Of a stretch of DNA of 14,805 bases, positions 1-7,507 are shown in pieces. How positions within the stretch are numbered: the first letter of the stretch is position 1; the number at the start of each line of letters is the position of its first letter. Location of the stretch: contig CAZFHV010000078.1 in the NCBI GenBank assembly GCA_964519095.1, positions 1 to 14,805 of the forward strand. Direction: 5' to 3'. Origin of the DNA: JAEHCY01 sp964519095 (GTDB lineage Bacteria; Pseudomonadota; Gammaproteobacteria; Chromatiales; Chromatiaceae). The position numbers and the translations under genes are program-made. The notes beneath the pieces were generated by a model. It searched no databases. It saw only the letters and a list, made by a program, of their open reading frames with translations, and was not told where the DNA came from.

Positions 1-511
1 CATACTCCAGTGGCAGGGCGTAGAGCTGAGAGATGGGCGGGTTGGTGCGGTGGAAGGAGGTGTCGAAGCAGGCCACCTGGGGCAGCTCCGGCATGCGTTC
101 CAACAGGCGCCGCACCGGCGCGAGGTTCGGGGGCAGGTGCAGGGGAAAGAGGGGGACGAACCCCTCCATGTCCTCGAGCACCTCGGGGGTCACCCGCACC
201 GGCTCGCTGTGCTCCAACCCCCCGTGCACCACCCGATGACCCACGCCGATGAGACGGTCGTCGGCGAGCTTGTACCGCAGATAGCCGATGAGGTGCTCCA
301 GTGCCCCCTCGTGGCCCGGAGGGCTCGCGGCGTCCCAGGTACGCTCGCTGACCAGGGCGCCATCCGCGTCCTTGGCGACGAAGCGCGCGGCCCCATTGAG
401 GCCCTCGATCTGGCCCCGCAGCATCAGCCCCAGGGCCTCCTCCGCCACGGCAAAGATCGAGAACTTAATGCTGGACGAGCCCGCGTTGAGTACCACAAGG
501 GTATCGGCCAT
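1..511 (-). CDS. ackA: Acetate kinase, N-terminal part (cut by window edge)
   Basis: Transfers phosphate between acetyl-phosphate and ADP to give acetate and ATP in the cytoplasm, as the last step of the Pta-AckA pathway. 170 codons are visible and the C-terminal half (family about 400 aa) lies outside the window. Visible ASKHA-fold motifs are the N-terminal phosphate loop NAGSSSIKF (residues 9-17), GHRVVHGG (91-98) and FDTSFH (149-154). The ATG at 511 is preceded by AGGAG, which overlaps the stop codon of the upstream phosphotransacylase gene. Only 9 nt separate the two, so they are very likely cotranscribed and translationally coupled. A propionate/butyrate kinase of the same fold is the main alternative; AckA is favoured by the motifs and the neighbour. 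Confidence 0.93.
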   Translation of the reverse strand, partial: MADTLVVLNAGSSSIKFSIFAVAEEALGLMLRGQIEGLNGAARFVAKDADGALVSERTWDAASPPGHEGALEHLIGYLRYKLADDRLIGVGHRVVHGGLEHSEPVRVTPEVLEDMEGFVPLFPLHLPPNLAPVRRLLERMPELPQVACFDTSFHRTNPPISQLYALPLEY

Positions 512-520
512 CCGCTGCTC

Positions 521-1909
521 CTATCGTGGGGTCAGAGTGGGTTGCTGGCGGCGCGCCTGGGCGAGTAGGGCCATCACCGCGGTAGAGGCCAGGCGGGTGC
601 GCACGCTGTCCGCCCGGCTGGTGAGCACGATGGGCACCCGCGCCCCCAATACCACCCCCGCCGAGTCCGCCCCCGCCAGATACTGGAGCTGCTTGGCCAC
701 CATGTTGCCTGCCTCCAGATCGGGCAGGAGGAGGATGTCCGCCCGCCCCGCCACCGGGGAGACGATCTTCTTGGTGCGGGCCGCCTCCTCGCTCACCGCG
801 TTGTCGAAGGCGAGGGGCCCGTCGAGGATGCCGCCGCTGATCTGGCCCCGATCCGCCATCTTGCACAGCATGGCCGCGTCCACCGTGGCCTGCATGATGG
901 GGTTCACCGTTTCCACGGCGGCGAGGATGGCCACCCGCGGTGGGTCGATGCCCAGCACCCGCGCGAGATCGATGGCGTTCTGCACGATGTCCACCTTGTC
1001 CTTGGCCGTGGGGGCGATGTTGATGGCCGCATCGGTGATCAGCAGTAGTCTCGGATAAGCCGGCACGTCCATCACGAACACGTGGCTCACCCGCCGGTCG
1101 GTACGCAGCCCCGTGCCGGAGGCCACCACCGCACCCATGATCTCGTCGGTGTGCAACGAGCCCTTCATCAGGGCCTCCACCTCGCCGCCGCGCGCCAGGG
1201 CAACCGCCGCCTCGGCGGCGGCGTGGCTGTGCTCCGTCGAGACCAGGCGGTAGGGCGCGAGGTCCACCCCCTCGGCTGCGGCCACCGCACGGATCCTGTG
1301 CTCGGGACCCACCAGCACCGGCTCGATCAGGCCCCGCTTGGCGGCCTCCAGGGGGCCGAGCAGGGAATCGCGGTCGCAGGGATGGACGATGGCGGTGCGC
1401 ACCGGCGCCAGGCCCTGACAGCGCCCGATGAGCCGGGCAAAGCCGTCGTTGCGCCGCAGGATCACCTCCGGGGTGGCGAGGTTGGTGTAGCTGAGGCGCT
1501 CGGTGGGTGCCGCCACCCGGATGGTTCCCGTGACCAGCAGCTCCTCACCGCGGCGCACCTCGCAGTCGAACAGGATCTCGTGCCCCTCGGGGCGCTTCTC
1601 CCGGGCGGTGACGGTCCCCACCAAGTCGTCGCCCGCGCTCAGATTGCCGAAGAACCGCAGGTCCTGGCCCAGGATGCGGGTGCCGGGTCCGGGCAGGCGG
1701 CGGTTGAGCAGATTGGAGACGAGCGCCCCGGCCCCTGCCGCCTCGGCGACCATCGTCTGCAGGGGGGCAGTCCCGGCGAGGTGGAAGGGATCGATATCGC
1801 CGGAGAAAAGGGCGAAGGCCTCGAGCTCCGTCTGGCTCAAGCGGTGGGAGATACTCAGGGAGGCCCCCACCAGGATCTCGTCGTAGGTCTGGTTGATGAA
1901 GGAATCCAT
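521..1909 (-). CDS. Bifunctional MaoC-like enoyl-CoA hydratase / phosphate acetyl(acyl)transferase
   Basis: A 462-residue fusion. Residues about 10-135 form a MaoC/hot-dog hydratase domain with a D-x-D-P-x-H motif at 38-43, matching the hydratase-2 D-x-N-P-x-H active site with Asp for Asn. Residues about 155-455 form a PTA/PTB phosphotransacylase domain with family segments such as DGPLAFDNA (363-371) and the GNMVAKQL region (401-408). The phosphotransacylase would convert acyl-CoA plus phosphate to acyl-phosphate, the substrate of the kinase encoded 9 nt downstream. The hydratase half would act on enoyl- or (R)-3-hydroxyacyl-CoA. The ATG at 1909 has GAGG about 8 nt upstream. It lies 57 nt after the DUF3141 gene in the same orientation. 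The acyl chain length is not readable from sequence, so butyryl-CoA is possible as well as acetyl-CoA. Confidence 0.9.
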   Translation of the reverse strand: MDSFINQTYDEILVGASLSISHRLSQTELEAFALFSGDIDPFHLAGTAPLQTMVAEAAGAGALVSNLLNRRLPGPGTRILGQDLRFFGNLSAGDDLVGTVTAREKRPEGHEILFDCEVRRGEELLVTGTIRVAAPTERLSYTNLATPEVILRRNDGFARLIGRCQGLAPVRTAIVHPCDRDSLLGPLEAAKRGLIEPVLVGPEHRIRAVAAAEGVDLAPYRLVSTEHSHAAAEAAVALARGGEVEALMKGSLHTDEIMGAVVASGTGLRTDRRVSHVFVMDVPAYPRLLLITDAAINIAPTAKDKVDIVQNAIDLARVLGIDPPRVAILAAVETVNPIMQATVDAAMLCKMADRGQISGGILDGPLAFDNAVSEEAARTKKIVSPVAGRADILLLPDLEAGNMVAKQLQYLAGADSAGVVLGARVPIVLTSRADSVRTRLASTAVMALLAQARRQQPTLTPR

Positions 1910-1966
1910 GGTCGGTGCCTCGCTGCGGGTTGGCGGGTTCCGGGGTCAGGGGGCGTTCCAGAGGGT

Positions 1967-4282
1967 CTACCGCTGCGCCGGGGCCTGATTCGCTCCCGCC
2001 CCGAGCAGGGTGCGCAGGCGCTCCAGCATCGTGCGCTGGGCCTCGGTGGGACCGGCCGCCTGGATGCGCGGATCGGTGAGCAGGCGCTCGGTCAGGGCCA
2101 GGAAGCGCTCCCGGTCCGCGGGGTCCCGCAACAGGACCGGCAGGGTGGCGATGGCCTGCTCGGGCTCATAGCGGCAGAGGATCTCCTGCTCCCCGCGGAT
2201 GCGCCGGGCCTCGTGGCGGGGGATGTCGGGCAGCAGGTCCCGATAGGCCTCCATCAGCTCCTGGCGAAGCTCGAGACGCTGCAGCGGCAGGGGCTCGCCG
2301 TGGCGGGCGAGGAGATAGCCGGCGCGCGCCAGGGCCTCGGCGTAGCCCCCCTCGGCGATGGCGCCCAGGGCCTCGCGCACAAAGGGCAGCTCCCGGGAGT
2401 CGCTGGGCGGGGCCAGGCGTTGGTCGGCCGCGGCCCTTGGATCGGCGAGGTAGAAGGAGAAGAGATTGCCGTAGATCTCGAAGAACAGGGCCTCGGAGGT
2501 GGCATCGCGCACGTCGCGGTAATAATCGAGGGAGGCGCTGACCAGCTCGGAGACCATGGACTCGATCCGGCGGAATGGCTGCTCGCGGCCGATGGCCTGG
2601 CGCTGGCCACGCACCAGCTCGGCGGCGGGGCCGAGCCAGGCGAGCCAGGGGTTGAGGTCCGACAGGGCCCAGCGCTGCAGGCGCATTGGGTGGAAGTCGC
2701 GCCCCAGCTTGGCCGCGGGCTCATTGGCGAGCTGCTGCACCAGCGGGCGGGCGAACAGCTCATAGGCGCGCTGGTTGAGCTCGGCGATCTCCGCCACCGC
2801 CGCGAAGGGCTTCTCGTCCGCCCGCTTCAGGCGATTGAGCCGGGCGGTGACCTCCTCGAGCCGATGCTCGATGAACTCCACGTCGTAGTCCAGCCGCCCG
2901 TCCTTGCCCTGGATCTCGTTGATCTGCATGCCATAGAGCCCCGGCGGCAGGGCCTCCACCGACTTCAGCACCGAGACGATCTGGGCGTGCTCCTTCCTGG
3001 CCACCCGTCCCGAGACGAAGATGCCCAGGTGCCCCACGTCCTGGTGCACCAGGCCCACGATGGTCTGGCCGCGGGCCTTGATCTCCTCGGTGGAGCCGTA
3101 GACGTCCGCCACCCAGTTGAACGCTTGTTGGGGTGGGGTGATGTTGTCCCCCAGCGAGGCGAACAGGATGATGGGGGACTTGATGGAGCGCAGATCCAGG
3201 GCCTGGCTCGCGCGGGTCCGGGTGCCGCCCGACCAGAGCTTGTTGCCCACGAACAGGTTCTGGACGATCCACTCGATCTCCTCACGATTGAGTAGATAGA
3301 AGCCACCCCACCAGCGCTCGAACTCCAGGAAGCGGGGGGCCTCGGTGTCCACGTTGGCGAACAGGTGGTAGTACTTGTCCCAGAAGGTGTTGGCCGGGTT
3401 GAGGTTCTCGAAGTTCTGCACCAGGCCGGCACCGTCGAAGATGCCGTTGCCCAGGTCGGCGGTGAGGGAGGCGAGCCAGCTCCCCCCCAGTAGCCCACCT
3501 GCGTAGCGCATGGGGTTGTCCCCTTCCCCTTCGCTCCAGGCGCCACCCCAGTAAGACATGGGCGCCCCGTTGATCACCACCGGGCCCGTGTCGTCCGGCT
3601 GGGAGGCCGCCAGCATCATGGCCGCCCATCCGCCCTGGCAGTTGCCCACCACCACCGGCTTGGGGCTCTCGGGATGCAGCGCCCGCACCCGGCGCACGAA
3701 CTCCTCCTCCGCGGCGCACACATCCAGCAGGGTCTGTCCGGGCTCGGGGTCGGGGAAGAAGATGACGAAGTACACCGGGTGCCCGTCCCGCAGGGCCACC
3801 CCCACCTGGGAGTCGTCCTTGAAGCCGCCGATGCCCGGGCCATGGCCGGCGCGGGGGTCGATGATGAGATAGGGCCGGCGCTTGGCATCCACCGTCACGC
3901 CCGCCGGGGGGACGATGCGCACCAGGGCATAGTTTACCGGACGGTCGAAGGTGCGGGCATCGAGCACCATCTCGTAGTCGAAGTGCAAGAGCGGCGGCTT
4001 GCCAGCCTTCTCATGGGCGATGAAATCGTTGCCGCGTCGCCGCAAGGTGTCCCAGAACAACAGGGTGCGCTGCCCCAGATCGGTGGAGTAGTCGTACCAC
4101 TGCTTCCAGATCTCCCAGGGGGCAGGGGGGTTGGCCATGAGCGCCGCGACCTCCTTTTCGAAGGCATCTTTGGTGCGGCTCCCGAAACGCTCCTGGGCCA
4201 ACTGGGTGCGCTTCTTGTAGAGGAGTGTGATCTTGGCGGCCAACTCCTGGCCGCGGACGCTGTGCTGGATCAGGTCGGTCAT
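1967..4282 (-). CDS. DUF3141 protein, PHA-synthase-like alpha/beta hydrolase
   Basis: 771 residues, the usual size for the DUF3141 family, which sits next to pta/ackA in many proteobacteria. The central domain (about 100-450) is an alpha/beta-hydrolase fold. Its nucleophile motif GNCQGG (213-218) matches the G-x-C-x-G-G lipase-like box of polyhydroxyalkanoate synthases. Asp379 in GDNITPP and His418 in DVGHLGIF complete a plausible Cys215-Asp379-His418 triad. The C-terminal 300 residues are mostly helical and charged with no recognised motif. No signal peptide is visible. The ATG at 4282 has GAGG just upstream, and the gene heads the operon with the phosphotransacylase and acetate kinase. A role in PHA or acyl-CoA metabolism is inferred from motif and context; the family has no reaction I can name with confidence. 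Confidence 0.88.
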   Translation of the reverse strand: MTDLIQHSVRGQELAAKITLLYKKRTQLAQERFGSRTKDAFEKEVAALMANPPAPWEIWKQWYDYSTDLGQRTLLFWDTLRRRGNDFIAHEKAGKPPLLHFDYEMVLDARTFDRPVNYALVRIVPPAGVTVDAKRRPYLIIDPRAGHGPGIGGFKDDSQVGVALRDGHPVYFVIFFPDPEPGQTLLDVCAAEEEFVRRVRALHPESPKPVVVGNCQGGWAAMMLAASQPDDTGPVVINGAPMSYWGGAWSEGEGDNPMRYAGGLLGGSWLASLTADLGNGIFDGAGLVQNFENLNPANTFWDKYYHLFANVDTEAPRFLEFERWWGGFYLLNREEIEWIVQNLFVGNKLWSGGTRTRASQALDLRSIKSPIILFASLGDNITPPQQAFNWVADVYGSTEEIKARGQTIVGLVHQDVGHLGIFVSGRVARKEHAQIVSVLKSVEALPPGLYGMQINEIQGKDGRLDYDVEFIEHRLEEVTARLNRLKRADEKPFAAVAEIAELNQRAYELFARPLVQQLANEPAAKLGRDFHPMRLQRWALSDLNPWLAWLGPAAELVRGQRQAIGREQPFRRIESMVSELVSASLDYYRDVRDATSEALFFEIYGNLFSFYLADPRAAADQRLAPPSDSRELPFVREALGAIAEGGYAEALARAGYLLARHGEPLPLQRLELRQELMEAYRDLLPDIPRHEARRIRGEQEILCRYEPEQAIATLPVLLRDPADRERFLALTERLLTDPRIQAAGPTEAQRTMLERLRTLLGAGANQAPAQR

Positions 4283-4597
4283 GGGGGATCCCTCGATGCG
4301 TTAGGGGAAAGGAGGAAACGCCCTAAAGATTTATTGCAGTGCAGCATCTGATTGGGGTCCTGTCAAGGCGATGGGCTGTCCCCGGTCAACAAAACCCCAA
4401 TTGACCTCGTACCGCCCGCGGCCATCGAGGGACCAGAGCGCCGGCCGCCGCCGGGCCCTCTCTCGGCCCCCGCGGCAGACTCAGCACCGGACCCTGTGGC
4501 CCTGTATATTGATGCGCTCCAAGGTCACGGCAGGGGTCGGCATGGACTCTACCGGGCCGTGGCGACCCCCACTTCTCTCATCGCTGAGGATCCGAAC
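4283..4597. other. Divergent intergenic region
   Basis: This is the 315-bp gap between the leftward DUF3141 operon and the rightward SYLF gene. Apart from the candidate operator/promoter at 4335-4366, it shows a TATATT at 4505-4510 without a good -35 partner, which could be the SYLF promoter. A plus-strand frame is open from 4352, but it has no ribosome binding site or recognisable protein before the SYLF signal peptide. I see no RNA gene. Confidence 0.5.
4335..4366 (-). promoter_or_regulatory. Candidate promoter with PhaR-like TGCACTGCA operator
   Basis: On the minus strand a perfect TTGACA (4366-4361) is followed after 17 nt by a poor -10, TGCACT (4343-4338). That -10 is embedded in the near-palindrome TGCACTGCA (4343-4335), flanked as GCTGCACTGCAAT. 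PhaR, the repressor of phasin and PHA genes, binds TGC-rich repeats of this kind in other proteobacteria. An operator sitting on the -10 would suit repression. The site is about 53-84 nt upstream of the DUF3141 start. Both the promoter and the regulator assignment are inference. Confidence 0.35.
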
Positions 4598-5167
4598 GTG
4601 CTGAGACTGACTTCCCTGGTAAAGAGCCTCTTCCTGGCCACCACCCTGGCGCTGCTCGCGGGCGCGCCTACCCCCGCAGCCGCCGCCGCGAGCGCCACCG
4701 CCATCGACCGCGATGCCAATGCCGCCCTCGCCAAGCTCTACCGCCAGGTCCCGAGCGCCAAGTCCCTGGGACAGAGGGCCAAGGCCATCCTGATCTTCCC
4801 CTCGGTGATCAAGGGCGGCCTCCTGATCGGCGGCCAGTACGGGGAAGGGGCGCTGCGCAAGGGCGGCAAGACGGTCGGCTACTACAACACCACCGGGCTG
4901 TCCTACGGACTCCAGGCCGGTGCCCAGAGTTACGGCTATGCCCTGTTCCTCATGACCGACGCCGCTCTGGCCTACCTGGATAAGAACGACGGATGGGAGG
5001 TCGGCGTGGGACCGAGCCTGGTGGTACTCGACGAGGGCATGGCCAAGAACCTGACCACCACCACCCTGCGGGAGGACGTCTACGCCTTCATCTTCGGACA
5101 GAAAGGGCTGATGGCGGGCGTGGGACTCCAGGGAGCCAAGATCACGCGCATCCATCCGGGCCGTTGA
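4598..5167 (+). CDS. Secreted SYLF (Ysc84-type) lipid-binding domain protein
   Basis: 189 residues from a GTG start at 4598, chosen because TGAGGA (4585-4590) lies 7 nt upstream and a classic signal peptide begins there. The signal has basic residues at 3 and 9, a hydrophobic core over about 11-22, and an Ala-rich cleavage zone near 28-33. The mature part is a SYLF domain with the run RAKAILIFPSVIKGG (60-74), followed by GQYGEGAL, NTTGLSYGLQAGAQS and the closing GQKGLMAGVGLQGAKI. SYLF domains bind phosphoinositides in eukaryotes; the bacterial periplasmic members are uncharacterised but probably membrane- or lipid-associated. It is a single gene, convergent with the cytochrome gene. A longer ATG start at 4352 is unlikely. 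Confidence 0.86.
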   Translation: MLRLTSLVKSLFLATTLALLAGAPTPAAAAASATAIDRDANAALAKLYRQVPSAKSLGQRAKAILIFPSVIKGGLLIGGQYGEGALRKGGKTVGYYNTTGLSYGLQAGAQSYGYALFLMTDAALAYLDKNDGWEVGVGPSLVVLDEGMAKNLTTTTLREDVYAFIFGQKGLMAGVGLQGAKITRIHPGR

Positions 5168-5431
5168 CGGGACCCACCGCCCAGCACCCCACCCTAGGAA
5201 ATGTGGCCCCGCTTTCGCTCTGGATGGCCTGGGCTCTATACCGGTCACACATGGATTTTCCGCCGCGATGCACGCCCCTCGGGCCCGATCACGGCGTTCC
5301 GCCTCCTCGCCATTGCGTCCGGTATGCCTCGTCGGCGCGCCTTGCGCTCGGACCCGATTCGCGCACCTCGCTTACCGCAAAACCCATGCGCGACGGGTAT
5401 ATCAGCGCTCCCGCTCGGACGGGTTGCCGGC
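5168..5431. other. Convergent intergenic region, possible dispersed repeat
   Basis: This stretch lies between the SYLF stop and the hairpin after the cytochrome gene. It contains no recognisable gene. A minus-strand frame (5463-5245) encodes a very basic Arg/Gly-rich peptide containing AMARRRNAVIGPEGRASRRK; its N-terminal end runs through the hairpin. Peptides of this flavour remind me of short spurious proteins that recur in Chromatiaceae genomes, so about 5240-5400 may be a copy of a non-coding dispersed repeat. This is recollection, not proof. Confidence 0.25.
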
Positions 5432-6052
5432 GCGTTGGACCCCGGCGCCCGGCCGGGGTCCAACGCCCCACGCCTCTGCTACTTGAGCCCCTTCAGCCGT
5501 GATCTCCCCGTTCCGCCAGGCGGTGATGGGTGCCCAGGGTCCACGAAGGATGTCCTCGTCGCCGAAGGGCTCGCCGGGGTAACGGCACCCCACCGGCCAG
5601 GAGGCGGGCTTGCGCATGGAGACCGGGATGCCGTCCACCTCGGTCTGGCAGAACATCTGCTCCGCCATGCCCGCCGGGCGCAGCTGGTCGTTAATGTAGG
5701 CGGCGATGTCCAGGGCCTGCTGGGCGCTGAGGGTTTCGGCCTTGCCGAAGGGCATGTGCTTCTTGATGTAGCCGGCGAGGTTCTGGCTGTTGTAGAAGGC
5801 GGCACCGCGGGAGTAGCCGTCCTTGCCCCAGAGGGCGGGGACACGGGGCCGATTCTCACCGCGACGGTACTCGCCCCGGCCGGGACCGTCCTTGCTGTGG
5901 CAACTGGCGCAGCTGGCGCCGTAGAGCCTGCCGCCGGCAACCGGGTCGGCGGTCATGTTGGCCACGTTGGGATCCACGACCGGTAGCCCATTGCCGGGGA
6001 GGTTGACCCAACCGGGTCCCTGCATGTTGGGGTCGGTCCGGAGAGTCGCCAT
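5402..6052 (-). CDS. TsdA-like c-type cytochrome, probably 5'-truncated
   Basis: A 216-residue open frame with one heme c site C48-A-S-C51-H52. It is followed by VPALWG (71-76), a probable distal Met100 in KKHMPFG, and LSAQQALDIAAYIN (108-121). This is the pattern of the second heme domain of thiosulfate dehydrogenase-type diheme cytochromes, which oxidise thiosulfate to tetrathionate in the periplasm. A Cys-containing tail (C135, C156) follows. No signal peptide or first heme domain is present. A TGA lies 7 codons upstream in frame, and the DNA directly upstream belongs to an IS1595-type transposase, so the 5' part seems to have been lost. The last ~25 codons run through the 15-bp hairpin and look non-native. 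In the adjacent frame the protein would end in RLKGLK at the TAG at 5479, suggesting a late frameshift. Probably non-functional as it stands. Confidence 0.6.
   Translation of the reverse strand: MATLRTDPNMQGPGWVNLPGNGLPVVDPNVANMTADPVAGGRLYGASCASCHSKDGPGRGEYRRGENRPRVPALWGKDGYSRGAAFYNSQNLAGYIKKHMPFGKAETLSAQQALDIAAYINDQLRPAGMAEQMFCQTEVDGIPVSMRKPASWPVGCRYPGEPFGDEDILRGPWAPITAWRNGEITAEGAQVAEAWGVGPRPGAGVQRAGNPSERER
5432..5466. terminator. Strong hairpin, probable (bidirectional) terminator
   Basis: The arms 5432-5446 and 5452-5466 are perfectly complementary over 15 bp (GCGTTGGACCCCGGC) around a 5-nt loop. It sits between two convergent genes, 13 bp past a TAG (5481-5479, minus) in a frame adjacent to the cytochrome's. 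There is no T-tract on either side, so it is not a textbook intrinsic terminator and may act only as an mRNA end or pause. Confidence 0.5.
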
Positions 6053-6056
6053 TTTT

Positions 6057-6330
6057 CGTGAGAGGTGGGATCATCTCTTCGAGCTGGAATCGGCGGTTGA
6101 AGCGGTAGCTGAACTCCGCTAGGTAGCGGGACAGATGCTTGGCAGGATGGATTGATAGGTGCCAGTGAGGGCGTCCTCTACATTGCCCATGATCGTATTT
6201 GCCAGCTCAGTTCCAGGGTCTTAATGCTGTTGTGACCCCCGCCAGTGACGATCGCGTAGCGCTCGCGCCCCAATGCCGCCAACACGAGCAACCCGCTTGT
6301 AACCGTGGTGGGATCCAAGTCTGAGGCGCC
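6057..6330 (-). pseudogene. IS1595-family transposase, C-terminal remnant
   Basis: Reading on the minus strand, three pieces in shifting frames rebuild the C-terminal end of an IS1595-type transposase. In order they are YAIVTGGGHNSIK, then NTIMGNVEDALTGTY, then KHLSRYLAEFSYRFNRRF followed by QLEEMIPPL. Single-base deletions near 6198-6204 (after SW, before NTIMG) and near 6153 (after GTY, before IHPAKH) explain the frame changes. The normal C-terminal tail after MIPRL is missing. The sequence passes straight into the cytochrome frame at about 6056. No complete N-terminal or catalytic half was found upstream, so the element is dead. Confidence 0.7.
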
Positions 6331-6448
6331 CGGGGTTTCTCTGGGAAATGAGCGGCCTGGACGCAACACATCGGCTGCTGGGGCGAGGGTCACGCGCAGC
6401 CGTCGCCCCACCCCGGTGAGGGCTTGCTGTTGGTACAGAAGGAGTCGC

Positions 6449-7272
6449 CTCTTTGCGGAGCTTCGTCGCGCCCATCGCAGCACCCGAGATAAACGGGAGG
6501 CCTACCGCGTCAACGCAGTGTTGCTGCTCGGGAGTGGGTGGATAGCAGAGCAAGTGGCGGAGGCCCTGCTCATCGACCCCAACAGTGTGCCTAACCCCTC
6601 CAAGTGCTACCGCGAGGGGGATCTCAAGGCACTCAGGGATGGGAGCTACGGTGGCAGCGAGTGCCTGCTCGGCATCGAGGTGCTCGCGCAGTTGCAGGAG
6701 CACCTCAAGGCCAAGCTCTATCCCACGGCCAAGGCCATCGCTGCCTGGGTGGAGGAGAGCGTCGGGGTGAGCTACAGCCCAAGTGGTATGACCGCGCTGC
6801 TGCATCGGTTGGGCTTCGTCTACAAGAGAGCCAAGCTGGTGCCCGGCAAGGCCGACCCTGAGGCCCAGAAGAGGTTCCTCGCCGACTACCAAAAGCTCAA
6901 GGAAAACAACACAGAAGGCCCGATCACCTTCATGGACGCCACCCACCCCCAGCACAATGCGCACCCCGGCTTCGGGTGGATCAAGCGCGGGGAGGATCAA
7001 GCGAGCGGCCGGCGCCGACTCAACATCAACGGCGCCATCGAGATCAAGGGGCTCCCCGCATCAAGCTCGTCTTCCTTCTCCCCTACACCCCCAACCTCAA
7101 CCTCATCGAGCGGCTGTGGAAGTTCTTCAAGAAAACCGTCCTCTACAACCGCAATTACGAGAGCTTTCCGCAACGCAAAGAGGCTTGCAGGGATTTCTTC
7201 AACGACGCCAGCAAGTACCATTCCCAACTACGATCTCTGCTGACAGAGAACTTTGCTATTGTTGGCGAATGA
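6449..7272 (+). pseudogene. IS630-family transposase, internally deleted and frameshifted
   Basis: From about 6449 the plus strand encodes the helix-turn-helix and linker regions of an IS630/Tc1-mariner-type transposase (for example HRSTRDKREAYRVNAVLLL and LLHRLGFVYKRAKLVPGKAD). This runs up to the first catalytic Asp in FMDATHPQHN (codon 6935-6937). At about 7050-7059 the frame changes. The C-terminal part then continues with RIKLVFLLPYTPNLNLIERL, including the catalytic Glu (7108-7110), and ends at the TGA at 7272 with LLTENFAIVGE. Roughly 60 residues that normally lie between NGAIEI and RIKLVF, with the second catalytic Asp, are missing. No start codon with a ribosome site and no left terminal repeat could be identified. 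Non-functional. Confidence 0.85.
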
Positions 7273-7507
7273 ACAACGAAAAATCCAAATTCATTGGGTA
7301 TAGCTCCTATGTTCAAGGGCATGGTTAATAGCCAGCCCTCCCAGATCTGGCATTCTTTCTAGTCGGCAAGGCTCCCCTGCCACAGCCAGGCTTAATAACG
7401 ACGCACATAATGCGAGGCCGTCCTCTCGGCGATAACCGGTTGACTGATCTCGCAACCGCTATCCCCGAGAAGACGGCCTTCTTACGCCCCTTGCTGAGGT
7501 AGTGGGC
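7273..7507. other. Non-coding stretch after the IS630 remnant
   Basis: This stretch is AT-richer than the flanks and holds no gene. It contains the remaining IS630 3' flank, a 10-bp palindrome CCAGATCTGG (7341-7350), and the long hairpin at 7415-7479. The secreted-protein gene on the minus strand ends at its right edge. Confidence 0.5.
7415..7479. repeat. Long imperfect inverted repeat (hairpin)
   Basis: Arms 7415-7442 and 7453-7479 pair as AGGCCGTC-x-TCTCGG-x-GATA-(xx/x)-CGGTTG, with two single mismatches and one small asymmetric bulge, around a 10-nt loop. It lies 28 nt past the stop of the minus-strand secreted-protein gene, so it may stabilise or end that mRNA. There is no T-tract. It could also be a REP-like or MITE-like repeat or the end of a lost element, given the neighbouring IS scar. 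Confidence 0.55.

Noticed and set aside
1082..3295. 737-codon plus-strand open frame
   Set aside because: It is antisense to the phosphotransacylase and DUF3141 genes. Its translation is low-complexity Gly/Leu/Gln/His-rich with no motifs, typical of a GC-rich shadow frame.
4352..4597. N-terminal extension of the SYLF protein from an ATG at 4352
   Set aside because: There is no ribosome site, the content is Pro/Ala-rich, and a proper signal peptide with a TGAGGA site begins at the GTG at 4598.
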